Positions 37,440-49,029 of a stretch of 64,000 nucleotides of DNA are shown here, one piece after another. A program made the translations under genes and the position numbers. The notes beneath the pieces are model-generated. The model made no database searches. It was not told the DNA's origin and worked only from the letters and a program-made list of their open reading frames with translations. The stretch spans positions 682,001 to 746,000 of the forward strand of contig JAJFZO010000581.1 in the NCBI GenBank assembly GCA_021397835.1, read 5' to 3'. The stretch comes from Moringa oleifera. Lineage: Eukaryota; Streptophyta; Magnoliopsida; Brassicales; Moringaceae. Numbering within the stretch: the stretch's first letter is position 1; the number at the start of each line of letters is the position of its first letter.

Positions 37440-40400
37440 TTACTTGTCTGGATGAACTCGTTTAGCTTTCCGACGACTGTGGTGGTGATTACCATGTCGA
37501 GTAGATTTCTTTGCCCTTTTGCTGCAGAGATGGGTATATAAAAACATAATGCAAACATAAAAAAAGTGAAAAGAAGATATAGTTGTTATCATTAATTGCA
37601 AGGCCAATAAGAAAACTTTTCAAAAACAAATAACCAGAACCTTTATGAAATAGCTAATTTGCACATACCGGAAAATGGCTGAGTAGATTCTGAACAAAAT
37701 AATTATAGGCAGGGCCAACAATGCAGAAGCCTGCCATGATAATATATTATTTAATTTTAGTGATAAGATGATCAAAGTGATCATAATATGCAATCAATAG
37801 ATACTTACCGCAAACCACTCCAGCTCATTGGTTGCAAGAGGTCTTGTTAGATCATGTTTTTGCAGCATTTCTTGCACAATGGCTTGGACCTTTACATAAA
37901 AAATTTGGATGATCATATACTAATAAATTTCTGCAAAGCACATAGAAAGGACAAACAAAAACGTAAACCAGCTGACAAGATCAAGGCTAATCCCAGGATT
38001 TCGCAGAATCAAGACATGGATTTTTTTTTTTTTAATCGAAACAAATATTATATTATTCTTATATTAACTAAAATGGCACCAAGGTGGAGCCTCCCATATA
38101 CATGTATAGACCTATCACGAGGTAAGGATTTCCAACTTGTTCACAAAACAATCCCCTGAAACCCAAAGTTTCACAAAATGAATCCATTTATCCCTAGTTA
38201 CCATTAAAGGGGTTACTATCCCCTCAAGACATGAAAGTATTCATCCAATACAATACATTACTCACTGCTACAGCTACTGAAATAAGATATCAGTCATACT
38301 ACTCCAAAGTGCACTCTTTTTCAACAGTAATCAGACACTTTAGAATTAATCTCATTGAAATGAGATATGCAGCTAATTCACTCAATGAATTCTTAAGGGC
38401 AAAAGGTTGGATAAACCCAGGTCCAAGCAAGAAACAGTAAGAAGATATTGCTGTGGTCTATGTTCTGATGGCATCCATCTTAAATGAAGTCCAATTGCCT
38501 AGAAGATATAGGGGGAAAGTGGGGGTTCATGGATAACTTTGAGATGTGTGTGTGCCTTGATGAGCAGTATGCATGACTCGTTAGCCAATTTTTATGCTAA
38601 CCAAGCTACATAGACAAAAAGAAGGTTTGTTAATTGATTATATACTCACTGGAATGTAATAACCAAAAACAATGTGAAATAGTTCTTCTATTCAAAATAT
38701 TTGTCCTTTTTAGCATTGTGATTTCTTAATTGCATCATACCAAGAAACAACTCAAAAATGGTGTTGTTCTTTTTTTTTTTTTTTGGGAGCAGCAAAAATG
38801 GTGATGTTCATAGGCATAAGTTTAACTTTTAACTTCAAAGACCGTTTTAAAGAATAATACCTACCCATAGCCTAAGTCCATAAGTGAATGTCCTATTTCC
38901 CACAAAGTCTCCAGTACATAATTACCACCGTCTAACGAATGGCAGATTCTGTAGAAGTGGTTATACTGTTGTACACAGTAGCAAAGAACAGGTACAAACC
39001 TGACGGTGATATGTGGTTGCAGATTTCAGAAACTTCCCATAAGCGTGGACTATCTGCTTTGTATAGGGCTTTATTGCCACCCGTACTTTATCAACATGAG
39101 GTTTTGTCAAAGTGGCAACTTGATCAACATATGGCTTGCTGAACTTCTTAGCTTCCTATGACAAAGTAAAGCGCACTTTTAGCATGTAAATAATTTTAGC
39201 AGATTGAGAGGAAGCTTGAGAATGCATATCTAGCAACCGGATACCTGAAAGTAAGGATCAATAGACTCTTGAACTCTGATAACATGTGGAGTCATTACAG
39301 TCTTTGATGTGTGGTAAGCTTTTTTGGCTTTTGTAGATAATGATTGCACATGTGGTTCAACATAAGTTTTAACTACCAACCACTGCTCCTTCACGGCTGG
39401 GATCCATTTCTAAAGTGACAAAACAAACAATAAGCACAAACATCCAATTCAAGCAATCAACCTTTGTCTTCCAAAACTGACAATATTCAAACAGAAAACT
39501 TCTAGACAAGCTTAGAAGTGTTTGATTGGCCAAGGGATGGGAAATGCAGACAATGATGCATAACAATATCATAGAGGCACAGCTCGTTAAAAGAACTAGA
39601 AAGGTAGCTTACAGTTTTAATAGTTTCCACATGAGGTTCAGCCCACTTTTCAGCTCGAACCTTTTCCTCAAGGGCCTGGACCACATTTCAAAGCCATGTT
39701 TAGTAGAAGCATCAAATCATGAGGAAGGTAATCTTATAGTTTAGATTTATGATTGAACTGGTAATGGTGTCCAGTGTCAATTTGTCAGTTAACATATGCA
39801 AACTACAAGCTCACACCTTCTGAATGACAATATCCATGGCAGGTTTTCCATGCATGTTCCAATGTGTCTCTACGAAGGACTGCAAGAAGATGATACGTCA
39901 GAAGTGAGAGGGGAAATCCGTGGGAGAAAATACTGCAATGCATCATGCTTACCTGACAATGAAATAAGTGTACAGCTAGCCAGTGTGGAAGCCACATGCT
40001 TACCTGACAATGAAATAAGTGTACAGCTAGCCAGTGTGGAAGCCACGCACCATGAACCTAATCATAAATACAAAGTGTGCATTAGCCTTGCATATAAACT
40101 CTAGTCTCACGTTTTCCTTCTTCAAACATACAATATATGATCTAATAGCTACTTGAAAACTCATGCACACGAACAGATAGAATCATATTTAAAACATTAG
40201 CAGTTGAGATTTTGCAGAACAATTTATTTTTTAAAAAAAAAGAAAAAGGAGCTTGATCATCAGAGAATAAGAGGCAAGGCTCCTTCCACTGGTAATTCTA
40301 AATTAAAATATTCATAGACTATAAGATTCTAGTGGCACCTACAATTAGATCAACATGCAACAGAAGGCCAAAAATTCCTCCAGTGAAAATAGTTCAACAT

Positions 40401-42478
40401 TAAACTTTAGCTTGTTCAGAAGATTACAGTTCAGCACATAGAGAAAATAGATAACTTGATAAATTGAGTCAAAACTACCTCCATTAACTCCTTAGATTTT
40501 GAAGTGGCTTCCAATTTTGCCTTTATCATTTCTTCCTGAAAAATAAGTAAAAAAGAAATGCAAATGGATATCATCATCCAAGATCAAGCATAATGTAATT
40601 ACAGTCGGAAACAACCATACCTCAGCCACTATAAGAGCACGTTCAGTTTTGCGAATTTTGTTCTTCTGTTCATCATTAGTCTTCTTGAGCTGTGGAAGGA
40701 AGATTTTTACATCATCCCCAGAGGATAAGATGAAATTAAATGCAGACCGAGTTAAATAGACCAAAAGCAGGGACAAAAAAAAATTATCCATGAACATACA
40801 ATCTCTCGAGTACATAGCTAAATTTTCAAAAAAAAAAAGGTTTCTCTCACCAAAAAATTGTAAGCAGTACATTATACATCCGAAAAATACAAGCATTTTT
40901 GTTTCTTAAGGCAGAAATAAGCAATATATATATATATAGCAGAACTACTCTAGGATTGCTGCTGATTACTAAGGCTGTTCACAAATAACAAGCGATATTC
41001 CAAAGGGGAAAATAACAACAGAAGAAAGCAGCTGAATTTAAAAAAAGAAAAAGGTAATTCCAAAAATTTCTCATGAAAATTCAGACTTACATTCTCTAGC
41101 TTCAAATTCAACTCGCTTATCTTCTTCTCAGCTTTGCTTGTTCGGGCTTCCAAGGCATCTTTCTCCTTATTTTTCACTTGTAGTTCTATTTTGAGTTTGT
41201 TAACCTAAATGGAGAAATATCATTTAAAAAGAAGCAATAACCTTCTCATGCTAAATAGTGTGGCCCTCAAGAAGTAACCTGTTTCTCTAGTTCACCAACT
41301 CTAGCATGAGCCTTCCCCACCTGCTCTGCAGCATCTAATGAGCCTTTTTTCTGAGAAACAACAAATAAAGCCCGTATTTACAATCAGCGGAAGGAATATA
41401 TGAAGTGAGAAAGCCAACACAAGAATGTGTCAAACAATATAATTGTTCAAATATTCTAGAACTACAAATAAACACACCTGTAGAGATGATATTTCAGCCC
41501 GTAAGGATGAAAGGCTGTCTGATTTCTCTTGAATAATTTTCTCCTTCTGTGCTATAATCTCATCCTTGCTCTTAAGTTCTCGGGTTTTCTCATCAATGTG
41601 GGTTTCTTAACAAGAAAATAATGGAAAAAGGCATCAGCCAACAACAGTAACAAAGAATGTTTGTTCACAAATGTGTGAGAATGAGAAAAGGGAGGATGCG
41701 AAAACAAAATGTCCATAAGGATTACGCCTGTAAATGATTCTTCATGATCCATGTTTATATCAATTCCAACAGTTCAATCAGCTTACACTGTATGCTACTT
41801 TTGATTGCTTTTCAAAGAACAAAATAAACAAGAAAGTAGAGCATTGGAAATTCCACATTTTCGGTTCCTTTTCCCATACTTGTCAAGAAACAAATAAGGT
41901 AATTTATGCAGTTTAATAGGACTTATCTGTACTGACATTGTCAGTTCCTCGATCAACGGATCCAACCTAACAATCTCTATTCTACTATGCTTCCATACAC
42001 ATTAACACAAACTAGCAGGAACAATCGAACTCAGCATCTGCAATCTCAATAACCATGATTTTGAGGAATGAACAAGTTTGTGTCACTCTACAGCCAAAAA
42101 TTATCAATCACACACCTAGATAGAGTTTTTAGAATTTATGACAGGAACTAACTAAAAACCTAACCATCTTCACACCGGTCACTAAAAACCTAACTTACCA
42201 ATTCTTATTATTACCTCAATAAACAATAGCAGAATACTTTCTTTCCAAAATTAAAACGACAATAAATGGAAAAGGAAGAGAAGCTAACCTAGAGCATGGA
42301 TCTTCGACTTAAGTTGGTCAAGCTCGATCTTCAAAGTGGACGTATCAAGGCCACTGGATCCGATGATTTCTTCTTTGACCGGAACATCTTCTCCATCGAT
42401 CGAAACCTCAGCCCTACCAGTGCTCGTGAATATTAGGGCAAGAAACACTGACAAAATCACGAGCTTCGAGGCTGCCAT
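37440..42478 (-). CDS. Coiled-coil, single-pass membrane protein (At2g24420-like)
   Basis: Fourteen minus-strand exons give 451 codons plus stop: 42478-42289, 41605-41478, 41350-41279, 41204-41091, 40689-40621, 40535-40479, 40057-40004, 39879-39817, 39675-39613, 39409-39245, 39155-39000, 37889-37809, 37730-37669 and 37521-37440. A signal peptide (1-~23, [19 protein letters not shown]) is followed by a long Lys/Glu heptad region (~50-210). Next come [18 protein letters not shown] (211-228), a series of KWxxPHVxxx-type segments, a membrane span near the C-terminus ([18 protein letters not shown], ~407-424) and a basic tail rich in His, Arg and Lys. Databases describe relatives loosely as 'DNA repair ATPase-related', but no ATPase motif is visible. 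The signal peptide and membrane span point to the secretory system. A 51-bp duplication gives exon 7 two possible donors, 40004 and 39953, both in frame. Confidence 0.9.
38019..38223 (-). mobile_element. 5'-truncated LINE fragment in an intron of the coiled-coil gene
   Basis: A poly-T run (poly-A on the minus strand) is followed by AATCGAAACAAATATTATAT, GGCACCAAGGTGGAGCCTCC and AATCCCCTGAAACCCAAAGT. These match the 3' end of the LINE at 56 kb. A perfect 10-bp target-site duplication, TCAAGACATG, lies at 38009-38018 and 38224-38233. The insertion is in the intron between exons 11 and 12. Confidence 0.88.
39945..40046. repeat. 51-bp tandem duplication of an exon end with its splice donor
   Basis: The two units, 39945-39995 and 39996-40046, are almost identical. 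Each holds, on the minus strand, the coding block [14 protein letters not shown] followed by a donor (CAG/GTAAGC). Because 51 is divisible by three and no stop is created, use of the second donor (39953) adds 17 residues ([17 protein letters not shown]) to the protein. Confidence 0.95.
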
Positions 42479-42599
42479 CAACGGATTAACCAACCAAAAC
42501 TCGCTTAGAATGTTAATAACAGAGTCTCTCTTCTGATGTATTCTCCGTTCTGTTCTTCCCAGTCCCGCAACTAAACGTGTTAAATGGGGGCATCATAAG

Positions 42600-42745
42600 A
42601 ACTGTTGAAAGCAGATGTTGTGTGTGTATATGTATAATTAATATATGTGGATAGAGAGAGAGAGAGAGAGAGAACTGTTGAAAGCAGGTGTTGTGTGTGT
42701 ATATGTATAATTAATATATGTGGAGAGAGAGAGAGAGAGAGGGGA
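42600..42745. repeat. 73-bp tandem duplication with (GA)n runs
   Basis: The block AACTGTTGAAAGCAG.TG, TTGTGTGTGTATATGTATAA, TTAATATATGTGG plus a GA run occurs twice, at 42600 and 42673. It lies in the likely promoter or leader of the coiled-coil gene (start 42478). Confidence 0.92.
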
Positions 42746-44562
42746 TGAAACCACTGGGCCTTTGAGGTCGTGGATGGTGGGGATCTTCACTCTCACGTGT
42801 CGGGTTTGGAAAAGATCTAAGTGGGCTGGGGTTAAGTGCGCGTTTTGACAGCCGCCCGTTAACTACGAGCACAGCCGCTCTTTAATCTGTACCTTAGTGC
42901 TTGGACGCCGTACAAAACTAGGCAGATAAGTGACAGAAAGCCAGTTCATATGAGCGGTTTGGAGTTTGAACCACGATTCCAAATTTGCTTCGCTTCTTTT
43001 ACTTTCTGCTCAGACCAAATTGGTTCCATCCAGGTCCCCGTATAAAATTGAAAGTTGTTGTTTTATTGATTTTTTATTTATTTAAATATTTTAAAAAAAA
43101 TCATTCATATGATTAATTATTTATTTTTAAGATATTTATTTTATATCTTAAATTAAAAAAATAACATCAAATATTAATTTATTAATTTATTTTAAATTAA
43201 ATTTTATTAAAAAATTAAAATTTAAAAATATTCAAATTAAAAATTTTATATGATCAAATTTTATTTAAATTTTTTATAAATAAAAAAATATTCAAGCTAT
43301 TATTATAAAAAATTTTAAAATTTTTTGAGTACTAAAAATATATTTTTTAAATTTACAATATCAAAAATTTTAAAAATTTACAAAAAATAGATATTGCATC
43401 TAAAATTATTCAAATTTGAGAAATATACTGAAAATATAATAGATAATTCATTTGAATTATTTTTTAAAATATTTTAATAATAAAAATATTTTTAATTTTT
43501 TATACCCATTTGAGTTAAGGTTGAATTTAAAACAAATTTAAAATTTAAAATTTTATCACTTTTTAATATGAAAGTTTGATTGATAATATATGATAAATAT
43601 CAAAATTTTATGATAATTTTATCATATTTTTTATTATTAATATAATAAATTTTAAAATATTTTCAATTTTTTGTTTAAATTATAAGATGAACTTTGAAAA
43701 AAAAATTACCCATTTTCATGAGAAATTTCAGATGGGATATCAGATCTCATGATGCTTACTTTGCATCATTCTATGGTTTTGTTTTTACTAAAAAGATAAA
43801 AAGCTTAAAATAGACATCGTCATTTTTGACTTTTCTTTTTATGAATTAATGTGAGATTTCACTTGTTTTTGAGGAACATATCAATTGAAAATATGAAATA
43901 GTGTGAGTTAAATAATTTATTAGTAACTCTTAAATTCCCAAGGCCCCAGTTCAGTTAGGCAATAATTAAAAAGCTTTCAGTTGTAAAGACTTTAATGTTT
44001 TCCAATTTATTGGTGTTGGTGGGCAAATGGACAAGACCTGTGGAGAAGCCACAGGTTTCAAAAGAAGGCAAGGTAACTAGATTTCTGTTCTTATTTATTG
44101 CTACTACCTACCACATTTATAGTTGCGAGAGGGTAACCTAACTGAGACTATTATTGGTTGAAAGTTGCTCTCTTGTTAATCGAGTTGAGAAGTTTTCACA
44201 TTTTATTTATTTAGTTCATGCTGAAATGGGAAAATAATTCGGTCTTGGTAGTAGGAAAAACAAATTCTCATTAATGCGGAAAAATGGCATTGAAGTCTGG
44301 ATCTGGGCCTGGGCCTGTATTGGTCCAGAAGAAGGACAGAACTACTGATCTCTTTCTCAGCTACTGTCGGGCCTTTTCAGGTGGAGTATGGCCGGGCCGT
44401 GCTGGCCCAACATTAGCCTTTAATAATGCAAATGGAGATTGGGTTCATAGCCATTGGCTCATGTTCGTCGGTCACGTGTGGAGAGGTATTGCGTGCATGA
44501 GACTACAAGAGAGTGGCTAAGGGAAAGCTGCCGGACCAACTCAGGATGGTTTTTGCCGTCTA
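42746..44562. other. Intergenic region between the coiled-coil gene and the first MIR169 hairpin
   Basis: The first ~280 bases are mixed sequence, probably the coiled-coil gene promoter. Next comes an AT-rich repeat copy (43060-43612), then about 900 bases of unique DNA. An open frame at 44284-44520 has no recognised family. Confidence 0.5.
43060..43612 (+). repeat. AT-rich dispersed repeat, copy A
   Basis: It matches copy B (45470-45950) through TATTCAAGCTA, a GAGTACT.AAAATATATTTT block, ACA.TATCAAAAATTT, TTTGAATTATTTTTTAAA and TTTTAATAATAAAAATA. Its right end is the inverted complement of copy B's left end (a shared TATTATCAATCAAA core), which suggests terminal inverted repeats and a MITE-like origin. 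No coding capacity. Confidence 0.7.
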
Positions 44563-44748
44563 CGCCTTGCATGAGAAGCAGAGAGCATAATGTAGCCAAG
44601 AACAACTTGCCGGCCGAGAATAACTAGAACAACTTGCCGGCCGAGAATAACTATCACATGGAGATAATCAGACGTATCTCATATATTCTTTAGGGCTCTG
44701 GCAAATCATCCTTGGCTGCATTGCGCTCTCCGCCTAGTCACGCAAGGC
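44563..44748 (-). ncRNA. MIR169: MIR169 precursor hairpin 1
   Basis: On the minus strand the 5' arm carries CAGCCAAGGATGATTTGCCAG (44718-44698), a miR169 variant. The 3' arm carries GGCAAGTTGTTCTTGGCTAC (44611-44592), the usual miR169 star type. The arms pair with G-U wobbles, and the stem continues outward (GCCTTGCGTG against CATGCAAGGC). miR169 guides cleavage of NF-YA mRNAs in drought, nutrient and development responses. The loop side of the star arm is duplicated (27-bp units at 44601 and 44628), giving a second potential pairing partner for the mature arm. Similar stems in hairpins 2 and 3 show common descent. Confidence 0.88.
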
Positions 44749-44792
44749 TGTCGCAGGGCATTAATTTCTTCGTGGCTTACAGGTTCCATGGC

Positions 44793-44804
44793 TATATTAT
44801 ATAC
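44793..44804 (-). promoter_or_regulatory. TATA-like element of MIR169 hairpin 1
   Basis: On the minus strand TTGTATATAATATA lies about 45 bases upstream of the hairpin base. The position suits a Pol II TATA box only if transcription starts very near the stem, so it is a candidate. Confidence 0.45.
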
Positions 44805-45469
44805 AAAGCGACTCGCATACTTGTGCAAGCGTGTGTAGTAGCTAGCTAGGCAGAAAAGGGTTAAGGTCAACGAGGCATCAAAAAATGCATATGTTCTACA
44901 TGTCTTTGATATCAGGCAAGGGCAAAGAATTAAAGCAATGTACTTTACTGGAAATTATATATACCATATTCTCATCCTTCGAAAGCCTTACCAAGTCTGG
45001 TATGTCATTATAGCAAACAGTGCAATGTTTTGGGGTCTGTCTTGTCCAATAATGGAATAAATTGGGCATCGAGAAAGAAGAAAATATTTGATTGGTTTGG
45101 TGGCGAAAGAATCTTTTGGAGGGCATTATTATTTGAATCGAGGAATGACGAACATGATCGTTTGTCTGCTTGCTTTTCGAGATCCATTTTGACTGAATGA
45201 TTTTGAACCAACAATAGTTTGGGGGGCTGAGCCATCCAAATCATTGCAGAAGAAAAATTCCTTCAAATCCAAAGAATAAATTTACACCCATTAGCTTTTT
45301 AGGCTTCGTATGTTCTTCTTTTTTTTTTTCTTGCATTTTGTAACAATTGCAACATTGACAATGTTATATATATATATACATATATATATTCAAAAAGAGG
45401 GGAAGAATATCTTATTAATTTATTGACATGTAATTAATGTGAGAGGCATAACTTATAATTAAAATTTTT

Positions 45470-45950
45470 ATAAAATTTTGATATTTATTTTATATTATCA
45501 ATCAAATTTTTATGTTCAAAAAGTGATAAGTTTAATTTTGATTTATTAAAATAATTTAAATTAAATATTATTAAAAAATTTAAAATTTTATATAATAAAT
45601 TTTAATTTAATTATTTTTACATATATCAAAATTATTCAAGCTACCCATATAGTAAATTTCAAAAAATTTTGAGTACTGAAAATATATTTTTTAAATTTTA
45701 CATTATCAAAAATTTGAAAAAATTTTAAAAAATAAATCTTATTTTAAAAATTATTTTAATTTGAGGGATAAGAATAATTTATTTGAATTATTTTTTAAAT
45801 ATTTTAATAATAAAAATAGTTTTAATTTTTTATAATCATTAGAGTTAAAATTCAAATTGAATCAAATTGTTAAATCAATGTTTAATTTTTTACTTTTTAA
45901 ATATGAAGAACTGATTAATAGTATGAAAAAATATTTGAGTGTTGTAAAAT
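45470..45950 (+). repeat. AT-rich dispersed repeat, copy B
   Basis: Same family and orientation as copy A at 43060-43612; the right end is more diverged. Together the two copies bracket MIR169 hairpin 1. Confidence 0.7.
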
Positions 45951-48646
45951 ATTTATTTAAAAAAATTATTAAATAAGTTTTTTAATTGAGTTATACATTC
46001 TTGGTTTAGTCCAATTTAAATAAAAATATAAATTCAATATTTAAACTTAATTATTGAAATTAATAGTACCTAAAAGTCAAGTTACATCTCAAAATAATGT
46101 CTGAATAAAAGAATAATACTTATAGTCTGACTTTTATTTTTTTATAAAATTAAAAGATATGATTTTATTGACTTAAAATATTCTTTCTCATAAATGGTTG
46201 AAAAATCCCTCTATCTTACAGATAGCTTAAAATTTCTGGCGAATATACAATAGTTAGTGTGCAGATTTTTTACTAAAAATAGTGATATTTCATCGTTGAT
46301 TTTATGATAAATTGACAATATAACTAAAAATAATAATTAAAAAAAATGAACTTTTCAAAAATTATGAAGTACATGGGTCAAAAATCTAAAAGCCCCTAAC
46401 TAAATTGAAACTCAACACTCAAAGAGTGTACATGTTCAATAATAACTAAGATGATAAACAAATTTAATAAGAAAGCTATTTAAGTCTGAAGTATGAGCTA
46501 AGCTGCTTGGGACTTTGGTTCACAGAGAGATTTGTTGAGTTCTTGTTGTCATAGGATCATCCATAAGATCTTGGTAGATAAATCTTAAAATTTCTTGAGA
46601 AGCTTAACAGCTGCCTGTGGTCTGGTTATTTGGGATCCTTTTAGCAATTTCATGGAATTTATCTCCGTTTACAATTTTGAAATAAACCCATTAGCTAAGA
46701 GTGGCACCAAATTGAGAATTCAAAATCTGTATTTTCATAACCAATTAAGTAAAACCCATATGGAAAATGACAAAGTAAATCACATGTACATGAAAAGTCT
46801 CTTTATTGAGGCCCCATTGCATCATTTTGCTTTCGGCCTCCATACTTCTGAGTCGGCCGAAGAAAGTTAGCTGATGATCTTCCATTGTCCTGAGCCATCG
46901 TCTTCTTCTATGTTTCCCAAAACATGATTTGGTATTTTGTGCGTAATCAGCTCTCTAAAGGGCAAGATTTTGCATGATTGTGCTACACCCACCTTTTATC
47001 ACATATGTCATTGTCTATATTGTTGCTTATGTGATGGTAAGTGAAAAGGATTTTACATATGCAGTTACAGCCAAGTTGCCAGGCGGGTTGGATATGACAT
47101 GTACATTTCATATGATGTAGGAGCTAGCATCATATTGCAATATAAAGTAAAGTTTCAAAATTAATAAAGCAGTATAAATTTAAAAGAAAATATGTGTTTC
47201 TTGGTAAAATAAAAAACATAGGGTTATGCTAGCCATCAATATCTTAGTCTCAATAAAAGAAAAGAGTATGGCTAGCAAGAACCAATTAGAGAAAATGAAT
47301 TGAAAAAAAAAAAAATGAAAGGTGCTATAGAGTATGGCATACATAGAACTCTCATTTTTATAAAAATCTTGCTTGTATACATTATAAATATCTATTTTAA
47401 ATCTTTCTTTAAATATAAAAAACATTAAACGTTCTTTTATTATCTTCTTTCACTATTTTTTATATTTTTGTAGTTTTTTTAAATTAATTTTAATTTTTTT
47501 ATTTATTATTTTAATTTCAAGTATTTAAAAAAAAATTGTAACAATTTTGATTTCTTATCTTGCATAAAAGATTTGGGACATAAATTTTAAGTTATCTTAT
47601 CTTGAGGACAATGAGATTGCAAAGTGCTGTATATCGAGGATAAAACAGTAAAACATTTTTTAAAAAATGATCTCAACTTAGTTCACAACTTAACCTACTA
47701 AAAATTTGATAATATTTTTTGCCTTTGTTATTTATTTCAGGAAGCTACATTTTGCAATAAAACCAAATAGGGAAAATAAATCTCATAAGGATCCCACAAT
47801 TTAATATGGTAAAACAGGAAGATGGCTAGGAACATGATTGGGCCAATTTGGCATTCTAATACAATTCTCTTGGCAACCATAATAAATAATACATCGGAAA
47901 AGTTTTCTTTTTCTCAGAGACATTTCACTAAAGAAAAGGAGAAAGTAAGAAAAAGAAGAGAAAGGAGAAAGTGGTAAAACAGGGTGAGGCCAAACAGAGT
48001 AACCTTAACTCCCCAGATGATTCAGAGGACATGCCATTTGGGTCAGGGCACTTGCACATCTTCCTCAGCCAAAGCCGCCACTTGGTTCATTTCATTTTGT
48101 CCTGAACCGCGACCCATTTGGCCATTTGTAAAATAAAACACTTCTTTTACCATGTTGACTAGCCACATGTCCGTCAAATTCCTTATCTGTATTATCTTCA
48201 TCACCTCATAGATTAGCCTTTCAGGGAAGGGAAGAGCTTGGCGCGCAAGATGTTAAGAGTTCTTCTTCAACACAGAAGTAGCAGCTTTCACTACACATGT
48301 AACACTTCATGCAACAGTAAACAGTGAAGAAGAAAGAAACAAAGAAGAGAGGAAGAACTAAGTAAAGCATATATCAGCTGAAATGGGAACAACTGGGTGG
48401 GTTAATATCCCAATCATAACATGCGTCTTTCATTGATTTTTCATGCAAGTTTTTGGGATCATAGGAACCTATAGGATATCATCACAGGCATTACTGATCA
48501 TAATGGCTTCATTAATAGGAGCATTAACATGTGGGGGTGTATTATTATCTTTTTGCTGCCCAGAAAATAAACTACTCTTAAAAGAAATCTAGCCATGGTT
48601 ACTTGCATGATTGCAGTCGCATATGGAAGATTGAATATGCCATGGT
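45951..48646. other. 2.7-kb region between MIR169 loci
   Basis: AT-rich at first, then mixed sequence. Open frames such as 46595-46870 (plus) and 47180-47425 (minus) match nothing I recognise. No hairpin with a miR169 core was found between 44.8 and 48.6 kb. Confidence 0.5.
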
Positions 48647-48767
48647 AGGCTTTGCATGAGAAGAAGAGAACCCGATGTAGCCAAGAACAAACTTGCCAGG
48701 AAGTGACAGAAACTAAGAAGTCGTCCTTGGCTGCACTCAAGTCTCTACTTACAGAGAAAAACAAGGC
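48647..48767 (-). ncRNA. MIR169: MIR169-like hairpin 2, diverged
   Basis: The minus-strand 5' arm reads CAGCCAAGGACGACTTCTTAG (48733-48713). The 3' arm reads GGCAAGTTTGTTCTTGGCTAC (48697-48677). The outer stem (TTGCATGAGAAGAAG side) matches the other hairpins. The star arm has one extra T that would bulge, and the last five bases of the mature arm no longer pair. It is therefore a weakened or decaying copy, 30 bases downstream of hairpin 3 in the same transcriptional direction. Confidence 0.7.
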
Positions 48768-48797
48768 ACAATTGCAGCCTAAATACGTTGCCATCTA

Positions 48798-48950
48798 GGC
48801 CTTGCATGAGAAGAAGGGAGCCCAATGTAGCCAAGAACAACTTGCCGGAGCCACGCAAACGTTGAAAAGGAGCCTCAATCTCAGCCCAAGACACGATGCC
48901 GGCAAGTCATCCTTGGCTGCACTACACTCTCTACCTCTTCATGCAAGCCC
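48798..48950 (-). ncRNA. MIR169: MIR169 precursor hairpin 3, canonical mature sequence
   Basis: The 5' arm on the minus strand is CAGCCAAGGATGACTTGCCGG (48919-48899), identical to the miR169b/c sequence as I recall it. The 3' arm is GGCAAGTTGTTCTTGGCTAC (48846-48827). Pairing is nearly complete with a few G-U pairs, and the stem extends to GGGCTTGCATGAAGAGG against CTTCTTCTCATGCAAGGCC. Hairpins 3 and 2 are close enough to be cut from one primary transcript. Expected targets are NF-YA mRNAs. In Arabidopsis MIR169b lies next to the PPR, TRM8 and ABC1 orthologues, which supports orthology. Confidence 0.95.
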
Positions 48951-49018
48951 CCTAATGGGCCATGCATCCCTTTCCCTTCAGTTCATATTATGCGGTAAAG
49001 ATGTTGGATGTTAGAGAG

Positions 49019-49029
49019 TTATATATACA
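49019..49029 (-). promoter_or_regulatory. TATA box of the MIR169 hairpin 3-2 unit
   Basis: On the minus strand TGTATATATAAC lies about 70 bases upstream of the base of hairpin 3. This is a normal distance for a Pol II start roughly 40 bases before the stem. Confidence 0.6.

Noticed and set aside
39796..40104. A 102-residue plus-strand protein with an internal repeat
   Set aside because: It is antisense to exons 7-8 of the coiled-coil gene; the repeat is the 51-bp duplication read on the wrong strand.
44284..44520. A 78-residue plus-strand open frame
   Set aside because: No family resemblance, no splice context and no conserved neighbour; likely chance in unique DNA.
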